A DNA stretch of 8,153 bases from the NCBI GenBank assembly GCA_021797415.1, contig JAJZZT010000248.1, positions 1 through 8,153 of the forward strand, written 5' to 3'. The first letter of the stretch is position 1; each line of letters opens with the position of its first letter. This DNA comes from Bacillota bacterium. Lineage in GTDB: Bacteria > Bacillota > Bacilli > Alicyclobacillales > SLC66. Both the position numbers and the translations under genes were made by a program. Positions 1-6,133 of the stretch are shown one piece after another. The notes under the pieces were generated by a model. That model was not told the DNA's origin. It searched no databases and saw nothing but the letters and a program-made list of their open reading frames with translations.

Positions 1-246
1 CTGGAGACAAGGATTGCACGGATGTGCCGGAGCGTGCAGGAGAAACTTCCCGCCGGCAGTGTCTACCGTCTTGTATTCTCCGCGCTGGTCGACATCCTGC
101 CGGATGCGCCCGACACTCCCGCGCCGCAGGAGCGTCCGGGTGCTGTCCCGGACCTGGATGCGGCGGATAAGGCGGATACGGCTGAGACGGATGCGGTCGT
201 GGAGGAAGATCCCGAGGAAATGCCCTATCCGCTGCATTACGAGTAG
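1..246 (+). CDS. narJ: NarJ nitrate reductase assembly chaperone, C-terminal fragment
   Basis: The reading frame is open from the window edge to a TAG at 244-246, so only about the last 81 residues are present and the start lies upstream. The visible part has a short helical stretch around VYRLVFSALVDILPD, then a proline- and acid-rich tail ending in MPYPLHYE. NarJ is a cytoplasmic chaperone (TorD-like fold) that binds the NarG catalytic subunit and helps insert the molybdenum cofactor before membrane assembly; it is not part of the final enzyme. The sequence fragment alone is weakly diagnostic. The call rests mainly on position: it ends 38 bp before a clear narI, matching the usual narGHJI gene order. 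The long acidic linker near the end is typical of poorly conserved NarJ tails. No promoter is visible between it and narI, so the two are probably co-transcribed. Confidence 0.78.
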   Translation: METRIARMCRSVQEKLPAGSVYRLVFSALVDILPDAPDTPAPQERPGAVPDLDAADKADTAETDAVVEEDPEEMPYPLHYE

Positions 247-284
247 AGATCGAAGAGTATTTCCAAGATAGAGGAGGGTTCCTC

Positions 285-977
285 GTGTCGATGTTCTGGT
301 GGGCGGTATTTCCCTACATCTGCCTCGGCTCCATGGTGTTCGGGTCCATGTATCGCTATGCGTACCATCCAATGAGCTGGACTTCCAAGTCAAGCGAACT
401 GTTTGAGAAACGCTGGCTGAGCATCGGCAGCATGCTGTTTCACTGGGGACTGCTGTTTGTCATCGTGGGACACGTGTTCGGGCTGCTGGTGCCGATCGAA
501 TTCTATCATCGGCTGGGCATATCCAACAAATTCTATCACATGAACGCCGAGCTGTTCGGCGGTCTGTTCGGGTTTGTCACGCTTGTCGGCATCACGATTC
601 TGCTGTTGCGCCGCATCTTCAACGAGCGCGTCAGAGCCAATTCGGACATCTCCGACTATGTCACGGATATTGTCCTGTGGATCGTGATCGCGTTGGGCGA
701 GGCGATGACGACAATCTGGGATACCGTTTTCGGTCCGTATGAATACCGCACGACGGTCGGCCCCTGGGTGCGCAGTCTGTTTACTTTCCAGCCGCGCATT
801 GAACTGATGGCGCATGTGCCCCTGCTGTTCCAGATTCACATCGTCGCGTCCTTTGTGCTGTTCGGCATCACGCCGTTCACGCGGCTTGTCCACGTGTTCA
901 GCGCGCCCGCGCGTTATGTGTTTCGGGCGCCCATGCAGTATCGTTCGCGCACGCGCTACGTGCGCCGGTCGGACTGA
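285..977 (+). CDS. narI: NarI, respiratory nitrate reductase gamma subunit (cytochrome b)
   Basis: This 230-residue protein is close to the usual length of about 225. It is the membrane anchor of the respiratory nitrate reductase and passes electrons from quinol through two b haems to the NarH/NarG subunits on the inner face. About five hydrophobic segments are visible, near residues 3-22, 47-70, 89-108, 127-146 and 177-200. Four histidines match the known haem ligands: H53 and H63 in the second segment (spacing 10) and H185 and H203 near the last (spacing 18). Those are the same spacings as His56/His66 and His187/His205 of the E. coli protein. The start is taken as GTG at 285 because GAGGAGGG at 271-278 lies seven bases upstream; the ATG at 291 would be too far away. 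It follows narJ by 38 bp. Its last 22 bp overlap the convergent hydrolase gene, and no terminator is seen. Confidence 0.95.
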   Translation: MSMFWWAVFPYICLGSMVFGSMYRYAYHPMSWTSKSSELFEKRWLSIGSMLFHWGLLFVIVGHVFGLLVPIEFYHRLGISNKFYHMNAELFGGLFGFVTLVGITILLLRRIFNERVRANSDISDYVTDIVLWIVIALGEAMTTIWDTVFGPYEYRTTVGPWVRSLFTFQPRIELMAHVPLLFQIHIVASFVLFGITPFTRLVHVFSAPARYVFRAPMQYRSRTRYVRRSD

Positions 978-1864
978 CGCGCGTTCCCCAGCGCCTGCCA
1001 CACGATGCGCGAAATACCCTGAACGGTTGAGATGCCGTACATTTCAGTTGGATTGTGGCGTGTGAGCACGGCGATCGCGTAGTTGCGGCCGTCGCCTTTC
1101 ACCCAGCCGACGCTGTTGATTTCCCAGTTTCCCGACGAGAGTGGCAACCAGCCGTTTTTCAACGCCACTGTCACTGCGGAGCCGGGTCCTGCAGACACTC
1201 CCCAGTCTTCCCATTGCACCACGTTTTCCATCAGCGCCAGGCCGTACGTTCGTTCCGCAGCGTTTAGCAGACGGTTCGGATAGGCGAAGATGCGGATCAT
1301 CTGCGCCTGATCGGGAGCTGTCGTGGTCGTGAGTCCCCAGTAGCCGTCACGGCCCGGCGCAGTGTGCGTCAGGCCCGCCTTTTGCAAGAATGACGCGATG
1401 CCGTGCGCTCGTCCGGCCGTATTCCACAGTGCGGTGGCCGCGCTGTTGCTGCTGTCCTCGATCATCGGGTTCATCAATTCGCGGCTGTCTTCGCCCAGTA
1501 TCTGACCGGGCTGCCGTCCATCGTACAGGAGGGCGCCCATGATGCTGACTTTCACGATGCTCGCCGTGTCAAACCGCCACTCCGGATGGTAGGTATACCA
1601 TCTTTTGTTCAATGTGTCGTAGACCGCCGCTCCCACGACACTCTGTCTGTCCGCCACAAATCTTTGGAATGAGCGGCCAAACGGCGATGCGGTCTCTTTC
1701 GGCAATGCGGTTGCGGATGGACTTGCGCCCAGGCGGCCGATGGATTGCTTTTTGACAGGCGTCGGATGTGCTCCGGCAGTGCCCGCCATCGTGGCGAACG
1801 TGAGCAACAGCGCAATCGGAATGGACGACGCGCGTGCGGTCAGACGAGCGAAACGGCAGTCCAA
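956..1864 (-). CDS. Secreted class A beta-lactamase-like serine hydrolase
   Basis: Read from a TTG at 1864 to TAG at 958-956, this gives 302 residues. A run of six G followed by A (complement of 1872-1878) sits seven bases before the TTG and supports that start; an ATG at 1789 would cut the signal peptide. Residues 5-32 look like a Sec signal peptide: arginines, a hydrophobic core (IPIALLLTFATMAG) and an AGA cleavage site before HP. The mature part has the penicillin-recognising serine enzyme motifs in order: SxxK (S102-K105, SIVK), SxN (S138-N140, SSN) and a K-T-G equivalent (K236-N-G). The gap from SxxK to SxN is about 36 residues against about 60 in class A enzymes, and no ExxxN omega-loop motif is visible. 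It therefore belongs to the broad beta-lactamase/transpeptidase-like superfamily and probably acts outside the membrane on cell wall peptides or beta-lactams. Real beta-lactamase activity is uncertain. Confidence 0.85.
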   Translation of the reverse strand: MDCRFARLTARASSIPIALLLTFATMAGTAGAHPTPVKKQSIGRLGASPSATALPKETASPFGRSFQRFVADRQSVVGAAVYDTLNKRWYTYHPEWRFDTASIVKVSIMGALLYDGRQPGQILGEDSRELMNPMIEDSSNSAATALWNTAGRAHGIASFLQKAGLTHTAPGRDGYWGLTTTTAPDQAQMIRIFAYPNRLLNAAERTYGLALMENVVQWEDWGVSAGPGSAVTVALKNGWLPLSSGNWEINSVGWVKGDGRNYAIAVLTRHNPTEMYGISTVQGISRIVWQALGNARQSDRRT

Positions 1865-1930
1865 TGGAGCATCCCCCCACCCCGCGGGCCCGGTCGTGGA
1901 CCCGAAATGTCTTCCCGGGTGGTTGACGGA

Positions 1931-1949
1931 GAACCGGATTGTCCGGTTC
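1931..1949. repeat. 19-bp perfect palindrome in the hydrolase leader
   Basis: The two 8-bp arms GAACCGGA (1931-1938) and TCCGGTTC (1942-1949) flank a three-base centre, TTG. It lies 67 bp before the TTG start of the minus-strand hydrolase, between that start and the candidate promoter. It could be a repressor operator or a small hairpin in the 5' leader. No T run follows it on either strand, so it does not look like an intrinsic terminator. Confidence 0.6.
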
Positions 1950-1964
1950 CGTTTCGGTAAAAAA

Positions 1965-1992
1965 AGTACAAGCCGGAAAATGCGGCTGTCGA
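1965..1992 (-). promoter_or_regulatory. Candidate sigma-A promoter for the serine hydrolase
   Basis: On the minus strand TCGACA (complement of 1987-1992) matches the -35 consensus at five of six bases. It is followed after 16 bases by TGTACT (complement of 1965-1970), a four of six match to the -10. This would give a leader of roughly 90 bases that includes the 19-bp palindrome. The match was found by eye and other weak boxes exist nearby, so confidence is limited. Confidence 0.4.
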
Positions 1993-2020
1993 ACGACACA
2001 GAGAAAGCAAAATTAACACC

Positions 2021-2050
2021 GAAAACGTTATTGACAACACAAGCGTTTTC
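2021..2050. repeat. Inverted repeat GAAAACG...CGTTTTC around the importer promoter
   Basis: GAAAACG at 2021-2027 is matched by its reverse complement CGTTTTC at 2044-2050, with 16 bases between. The pair brackets the -35 box and covers part of the spacer of the candidate plus-strand promoter. Each arm carries the AAACG core typical of a LacI-family half-site, and the left arm continues as AAAACGTTAT, close to a full site. A protein bound here would block the promoter. A LacI-family gene begins at the other end of the operon, which makes the pairing attractive but unproven. Confidence 0.5.
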
Positions 2051-2059
2051 TTTTAGATT
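2031..2059 (+). promoter_or_regulatory. Candidate sigma-A promoter for the ABC importer operon
   Basis: A perfect -35 box TTGACA is at 2031-2036, followed after a 17-base spacer by TAGATT at 2054-2059 (four of six matches to TATAAT). It points toward the binding-protein gene and would give a long leader of about 330 bases. No better promoter was found nearer the gene. The overlap with the inverted repeat 2021-2050 suggests control by a repressor. Confidence 0.5.
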
Positions 2060-2098
2060 GATAGATGGAGGAGGGATGAGGGGAGAATGCGCGCTGGG

Positions 2099-2119
2099 GG
2101 CAAACGCTTTCGGAAAGCG
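2099..2119. promoter_or_regulatory. LacI/CcpA-type operator-like site
   Basis: Bases 2099-2112 (GGCAAACGCTTTCG) match the catabolite-responsive element consensus TGNAARCGNWWWCA at 12 of 14 positions; only the outermost T and A differ. An overlapping perfect inverted repeat, CGCTTTC-G-GAAAGCG, occupies 2105-2119. The site lies about 40 bp downstream of the candidate importer promoter, where a bound repressor would act as a roadblock. It could serve CcpA (global sugar control) or the local LacI-family regulator. Confidence 0.45.
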
Positions 2120-2178
2120 CTGTCTGCCCGTGCGGGATTTGGATTTGCCCCGCCCGCGCGCTGCCAAGACCAAAAACA

Positions 2179-2221
2179 GCCGATTTTCGTTGAGCAACAC
2201 TTTGCTGGAGCAGAATTCGGC
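2179..2221 (+). other. Possible folded element in the importer leader
   Basis: An outer stem GCCGA (2179-2183) with TCGGC (2217-2221) encloses an inner hairpin AGCAA (2193-2197), loop CACT, TTGCT (2202-2206). If the operon starts at the upstream promoter, this lies inside the leader transcript. The stems are short, and I do not recognise a known riboswitch or T-box motif, so this is only a candidate structure. Confidence 0.2.
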
Positions 2222-2398
2222 AAAAAGAGGGACTTTGTTTTTCCCGGAATCGTTTTCTTGTTCGGAACTGTTTTCGGCATTCGATTGCAGACTGGATACC
2301 CGCATAGTTGGTCTTATCCGTGCGTGGTTCGGTCGAAAGGCGCGAAAGAATTTGGCGGAAGAAATTACAGGAAGGAATAAAAGGGGGATCCAAGTAGC

Positions 2399-4081
2399 AT
2401 GAAGAAATTCAGTGCAAAATCGATTGGCATGATCGCGGCGTCCGCCGCTCTGGTGGCTGTCTCGGGAGGAGTCGCGCTCACCGCGGCCCATCCGTCCCAA
2501 CCGGCGAACACGGCGAAGCGCACGAGCGCGCCAAAACGCACGAGCGGGATCTACACGAAGCCGTTGGTCATCGGTGGTTCGGTGTCCGGAAATATTCAGG
2601 ACAACTTCAGTCCGTTCCAAGGTTCTGCCGATCTGGGGACATACGGCATAATTTATCAGCCCCTGTTCTACTTCGACAACATCAGCGGCCACACGTTCGG
2701 CTTTCTGGGGCAGAGCTACAAGTGGAGCAACGGCAACAAGACGTTGACGGTCAATCTGCGCAAGAACGTCAAATGGTCGGACGGCAAGCCGTTTTCGTCG
2801 GCCGACGTCGTCTTCACCTACGATCTGCTGAAAAAGTATCCCGCGCTCGATCTCAACGGCGTCTGGACGCAACTGTCGTCCGTCACGGCGCACGGTCCGG
2901 ACCAGGTGGTGTTCCAGTTCAAGCACGTCGACGTGCCCTACATCACCTACGTGCTCGGCGTCTACATCGTGCCGCAGCACATCTGGGCGAAACTGGGCAA
3001 TCCGACAACGGTGACGGTGACGCATCCCGTGGGCACCGGACCCTATGAACTAAGTTCCTTCAATCCACAGGTGTATTACATGAAGGCGAATCCGTATTAT
3101 TACCTCGGGAATCCGAAAGTGAAGACGCTTGAGATCACCTCTTACACCGGCAACACCAGCGCCGATCTTGCGCTCGCCAAGGGCCAGATCGACTGGGGCG
3201 GCTCGTTCATCCCGGGCATCCAGAAGGTATATGCATCCAAGAGTCCGTATAACAAGTACTGGTTCCCGCCGACCGGAATCACGACGCTGTACCCGAACCT
3301 GAAAGATCCCCTGCTTGGCAATCTGGCCGTCCGCCAGGCGATCAGCATGGCTATCAACCGGCAGATCATCTACAAAGAAGGCGAATACGGCTACGAGCCG
3401 CCGGCCAACCCGGCGGGCCTGATCCTGCCGAACGACGCAAACTGGCTGGACCCGGCGCTCAAGAACACCAAGTACAGCTACAATCCGGCGGCGGCGGTGA
3501 AGATCCTGGAGAAGGCCGGCTTCAAGAAAAACGCGCAGGGCATCTTCCAGTCGCCCTCCGGCAAGCCGCTCAGTTTCACGATCCAGGTCGTCACGGGCTG
3601 GACCGACTGGGATATGGACTGTCAGTTGATCGCAAACGAACTCAAACAGGTCGGCATCAATGTCCAGGTGCAAGAAGAGCAGTACGGAACGTACTATGCC
3701 AATCTCAAGGCGCACAAGTTCCAGCTCGCCGTTTCCTGGGTGGGCACGGGTCCGACGCCGTACTACACCTTCCAGCAGATGCTCGCTCCAAACGGCGGCT
3801 GGAACATCGAACAGTGGAGCAATCCCGCGACCACCAACGCGTTGAACAAATTTGCCCTGACGACGAACGCGGCTCAGCAGAAGCGGGACTTGTATGTGCT
3901 GGAAAATGCCATGGTCAAGCAACTGCCGACGATTCCGCTCGTCTACGGCGCCAACTGGTACGAGTACAACACGCGGAATGTGGCGGGCTGGCCGACGCCG
4001 CAGAACCCGTACGTCAATCCCGCAACATTTGCCGGTCCCGCGACCGCGATTGTCCTGATGCACCTGCACGCCGCCAATTGA
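2399..4081 (+). CDS. ABC importer substrate-binding protein, family 5 (Opp/Dpp class)
   Basis: This 560-residue extracellular solute-binding protein captures substrate for the permeases and ATPases downstream. Residues 1-30 form a signal sequence: lysines, a hydrophobic core at 9-30 and an ALTAA-like end. It has no lipobox cysteine; the only Cys in the protein is residue 408. The family 5 signature lies around 117-142, with VKWSDGKPFSSADVVFTYD clearly readable. Other family features are GTGPYEL near 212-218 and VRQAISMAINRQ at 311-322. The C-terminus has GWPTP (530-534), NPYVNPATF and a final IVLMHL segment, which I associate with oligosaccharide-binding members rather than peptide binders; that point is from memory of the family. 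The ribosome site GGGGGA at 2383-2388 supports the ATG at 2399. It is the first gene of the operon and is separated from the permease by a stem-loop. The substrate is not known; a sugar oligomer is my best inference. Confidence 0.93.
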   Translation: MKKFSAKSIGMIAASAALVAVSGGVALTAAHPSQPANTAKRTSAPKRTSGIYTKPLVIGGSVSGNIQDNFSPFQGSADLGTYGIIYQPLFYFDNISGHTFGFLGQSYKWSNGNKTLTVNLRKNVKWSDGKPFSSADVVFTYDLLKKYPALDLNGVWTQLSSVTAHGPDQVVFQFKHVDVPYITYVLGVYIVPQHIWAKLGNPTTVTVTHPVGTGPYELSSFNPQVYYMKANPYYYLGNPKVKTLEITSYTGNTSADLALAKGQIDWGGSFIPGIQKVYASKSPYNKYWFPPTGITTLYPNLKDPLLGNLAVRQAISMAINRQIIYKEGEYGYEPPANPAGLILPNDANWLDPALKNTKYSYNPAAAVKILEKAGFKKNAQGIFQSPSGKPLSFTIQVVTGWTDWDMDCQLIANELKQVGINVQVQEEQYGTYYANLKAHKFQLAVSWVGTGPTPYYTFQQMLAPNGGWNIEQWSNPATTNALNKFALTTNAAQQKRDLYVLENAMVKQLPTIPLVYGANWYEYNTRNVAGWPTPQNPYVNPATFAGPATAIVLMHLHAAN

Positions 4082-4122
4082 GCCCTGGTGCAGTCTGGTT
4101 GGATTGTTCGGCTGAAGTTTTC

Positions 4123-4153
4123 GCCGGAGAGGGGCGGGCGACCGCCCCCTCGG
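4123..4153 (+). promoter_or_regulatory. Intercistronic stem-loop after the binding-protein gene
   Basis: GGGGCGG (4131-4137), loop GCGA, CCGCCCC (4142-4148) forms a perfect 7-bp GC stem with a GNRA tetraloop, and the flanks CCG/CGG extend it past a bulge. Only GATTTATT follows, not a true T run, so it is at best a leaky terminator. Such hairpins often stabilise the upstream message, which would fit the need for more binding protein than permease. Confidence 0.6.
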
Positions 4154-4199
4154 ATTTATTGAAGAATGACCACGTCTTTCGGGAAAGGGGATCGGCTCG

Positions 4200-5189
4200 A
4201 TGAGATACGTACTGCAGCGCGTGGGCTTCCTGATCCTGTCCATCTGGGCTGCCATCACCATCAACTTTGTCTTGCCGCGCATGATGCCGGGCAATCCGGC
4301 GGAGATCATGTTCGCGAAGTTTCAGGGGCGCATGACGCCGATGGCGCTGAAGGCGCTGGAGGCCGAGTTCGGGTTCAATCACCAGCCGTTCATCCTGCAG
4401 TACTGGCACTATCTGATTGGCATTCTCACATGGCATCTCGGGCTGTCGTTCCTGTACTATCCCGTGCCGGTGACGGAGGTGATCGCAACCAGCCTGCCCT
4501 GGACGGTCGGACTTGTCGGCGCCTCCACCCTCCTCTCGGTCTTCGTGGGGACGAGCCTCGGCATCCTCATCGCGTGGCGGCGGCGCGGCATCCTGGACTC
4601 CATCCTGCCGACGACCTTCATGTTCCTGCAATCATCCCCCGCCTTCTGGGTCGGTTTCATGCTGCTTTTCATCTTCGGGTTCACGCTCAGTTGGTTTCCG
4701 ATGAGCCACGCCTTCTCGAACAGCCTCACGCTCGGCTTCACGCCGCCCGTGATCGTGAGCGTCCTGTACCACGCGGTGCTGCCCGGCCTGACCATCTTTT
4801 TAAGTTCGCTCAGCGGCTGGATGATCGGGATGCGCAACAACATGATCAATACGCTCGGCGAGGACTATATCGTGTTTGCCGAGGCAAAGGGCGTTTCGGC
4901 GGGCCGCCTGATGTTTTCCTACGCCGCCCGCAACGCCATCCTGCCCCAGGTGACCTCGTTTGCCATCGCGCTCGGCGGCATCGTGAACGGTTCGATCCTG
5001 GTGGAGTCGGTTTTCTCCTATCCGGGAATCGGCTATCAACTCACGAGCGCCGTGTCGAGTGAAGACTATCCGCTGATCCAGGGCACGTTTCTGATCATTG
5101 CGCTGTCTGTCCTGATCGTCAATTTCATCGTGGACATGCTGCTCGTCAAACTGGATCCGCGCGTGCGCACAGGAGGGATATCGTCATGA
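4200..5189 (+). CDS. ABC importer permease, DppB/OppB family
   Basis: This 329-residue inner-membrane permease is of normal family length. It forms one half of the transport channel with the next gene's product. The N-terminus has the family pattern: a first membrane helix at about 8-26, then RMMPGNP (27-33), and GLSF at 81-84. Further hydrophobic segments lie near 102-124, 137-163, 184-203, 251-271 and 295-315. The cytoplasmic coupling (EAA) loop is at about 221-249 (EDYIVFAEAKGVS...ARNAILP), which docks on the ATPases. The start ATG at 4200 is set by GAAAGGGGA at 4183-4191, eight bases upstream. The gene ends in an ATGA overlap with the second permease, so the two are likely translationally coupled. 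It is 118 bp after the binding protein, with the stem-loop in the gap. Confidence 0.95.
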   Translation: MRYVLQRVGFLILSIWAAITINFVLPRMMPGNPAEIMFAKFQGRMTPMALKALEAEFGFNHQPFILQYWHYLIGILTWHLGLSFLYYPVPVTEVIATSLPWTVGLVGASTLLSVFVGTSLGILIAWRRRGILDSILPTTFMFLQSSPAFWVGFMLLFIFGFTLSWFPMSHAFSNSLTLGFTPPVIVSVLYHAVLPGLTIFLSSLSGWMIGMRNNMINTLGEDYIVFAEAKGVSAGRLMFSYAARNAILPQVTSFAIALGGIVNGSILVESVFSYPGIGYQLTSAVSSEDYPLIQGTFLIIALSVLIVNFIVDMLLVKLDPRVRTGGISS

Positions 5190-6133
5190 GCGCCGACCTT
5201 GACTCTCCGCTGTCGCAGCCCAAAGAAGCGCCGATGCGCAGAGCGAAACGCGCGCGTTGGCAGAAGGTGCGCGAGTTTGTCGGCAATCCGCGCGCGGCGG
5301 TGGGCGTCGGCATCTTCGGACTGTTCGTTCTCATCGCGATCTTTGCGCCGCTCATCGCGCCGTACAACCCGCAGGCGACGAACTTCATCCCCAATCAGCC
5401 GCCCAGTGCGGCCAACTGGCTCGGCACCACGGCGACTGGCCAGGACGTGTTTTCGCAGTTCATCTTCGGCACGCGCACCAGCCTGACGGTGGGCGTCGGG
5501 GCGGGCCTGTTGGCCACATTTCTGTCACTGGCCATCGGCGTTTACGCAGGCTACCGCGGCGGGGTGATCGACTCCATTCTCACGGCGGTCACGAACATCT
5601 TTCTCGTGCTGCCCACGCTGGCGCTCTTGATCGTGATGGAATCGTACCTGCGCAACACCACGCCGATCACAAACGGCTTCATCATCGGCCTGACCGGCTG
5701 GGCGTGGGGCGCCCGCGTCTTTCGCTCGCAGACGATGTCGTTGATCAGCCGCGACTTTGTCGTGGCGGCGCGCTTGTCCGGCATGTCGAGCGTGCGCATC
5801 ATGATGACGGAGATCATCCCCAACATGCTGTCAATCGTGGCTTCCAATATCATGTACGCCTGCCTAGGCGCCATTCTGGCCGAGGCCGGACTCGCCTTTC
5901 TCGGTTTTGAGAACCTCAGTTCGTCGAGCTGGGGCACGATGCTGTACTGGGCGGATGCGGGGGGCGCCATGCTCAACGGCGCGTGGTGGTGGTTCCTGCC
6001 GCCCGGTCTTGCCATCGCGCTGGTGGGAACGAGTTTTGCCCTGATGAACTCCTCCGTTGACCAGATCACCAATCCGCGCCTGCGCGCGGCAAGGAGGCGG
6101 AAACCGCATGGCGCAAATTCAGCCGGTGCTTGA
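5186..6133 (+). CDS. ABC importer permease, DppC/OppC family
   Basis: This 315-residue partner permease has a basic N-terminal segment (RRAKRARWQKVRE, 18-30) followed by FVGNPRAAVGV and a first membrane helix at about 38-58. The OppC N-terminal motif is WLGTTATGQDVFSQFIFG (78-95), where most peptide permeases read LGTDxxGRD. The Q in place of R is a variant I associate with sugar-type members, though this is not certain. Further hydrophobic segments lie near 102-122, 131-151, 161-177, 216-238 and 272-290. The EAA coupling loop is at about 189-214 (RDFVVAARLSGMSS...EIIPNM). The ATG at 5186 overlaps the previous stop by four bases, with AGGAGGG at 5171-5177 upstream. Its 3' end overlaps the next gene by 26 bp. 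Confidence 0.95.
   Translation: MSADLDSPLSQPKEAPMRRAKRARWQKVREFVGNPRAAVGVGIFGLFVLIAIFAPLIAPYNPQATNFIPNQPPSAANWLGTTATGQDVFSQFIFGTRTSLTVGVGAGLLATFLSLAIGVYAGYRGGVIDSILTAVTNIFLVLPTLALLIVMESYLRNTTPITNGFIIGLTGWAWGARVFRSQTMSLISRDFVVAARLSGMSSVRIMMTEIIPNMLSIVASNIMYACLGAILAEAGLAFLGFENLSSSSWGTMLYWADAGGAMLNGAWWWFLPPGLAIALVGTSFALMNSSVDQITNPRLRAARRRKPHGANSAGA

Larger units (their letters stand above)
1865..2398. other. Divergent intergenic control region
   Basis: About 530 bp separate the two divergent starts. Weakly open frames run through it on both strands, but none combines a good ribosome site, a recognisable protein and a sensible start. It has many A and T runs compared with the GC-rich genes around it, as expected of regulatory DNA. 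It contains the promoter, operator-like and hairpin elements listed separately. The last part, 2340-2398, is purine-rich and ends with the ribosome site of the binding-protein gene (GGGGGA at 2383-2388, ten bases before ATG). I see no tRNA, and no riboswitch class I can name. Confidence 0.7.

Noticed and set aside
1752..1757. TTGACA box on the plus strand inside the hydrolase gene.
   Set aside because: No suitable -10 box at 16-18 bases, and it is within coding sequence of the other strand.
1931..1967. The palindrome plus the nearby A7 run as an intrinsic terminator.
   Set aside because: The run is of A on the plus strand after the hairpin, and on the minus strand the T run comes before the hairpin, so neither direction has the stem followed by T order.
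1740..2402. Plus-strand open frame of 220 codons across the control region.
   Set aside because: It starts within the hydrolase gene on the opposite strand, has no ribosome site, and shows no domain or membrane pattern.
1865..3025. The hydrolase frame stays open on the minus strand far upstream, giving a possible 689-residue protein.
   Set aside because: Only the part below 1864 resembles a protein family and has a signal peptide; the extension is antisense to the binding-protein gene and runs through the control region. Such open antisense frames are common in GC-rich DNA.
3050..4309. Long open frame of 419 codons on the minus strand.
   Set aside because: It is antisense to the well-supported binding-protein gene and has the Arg-rich composition of a shadow frame, with no recognisable domain.
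6057..6107. Earlier in-frame ATG for the first ATPase.
   Set aside because: It lacks a Shine-Dalgarno site and would add a 17-residue tail absent from the family; ATG at 6108 has AAGGAGG.
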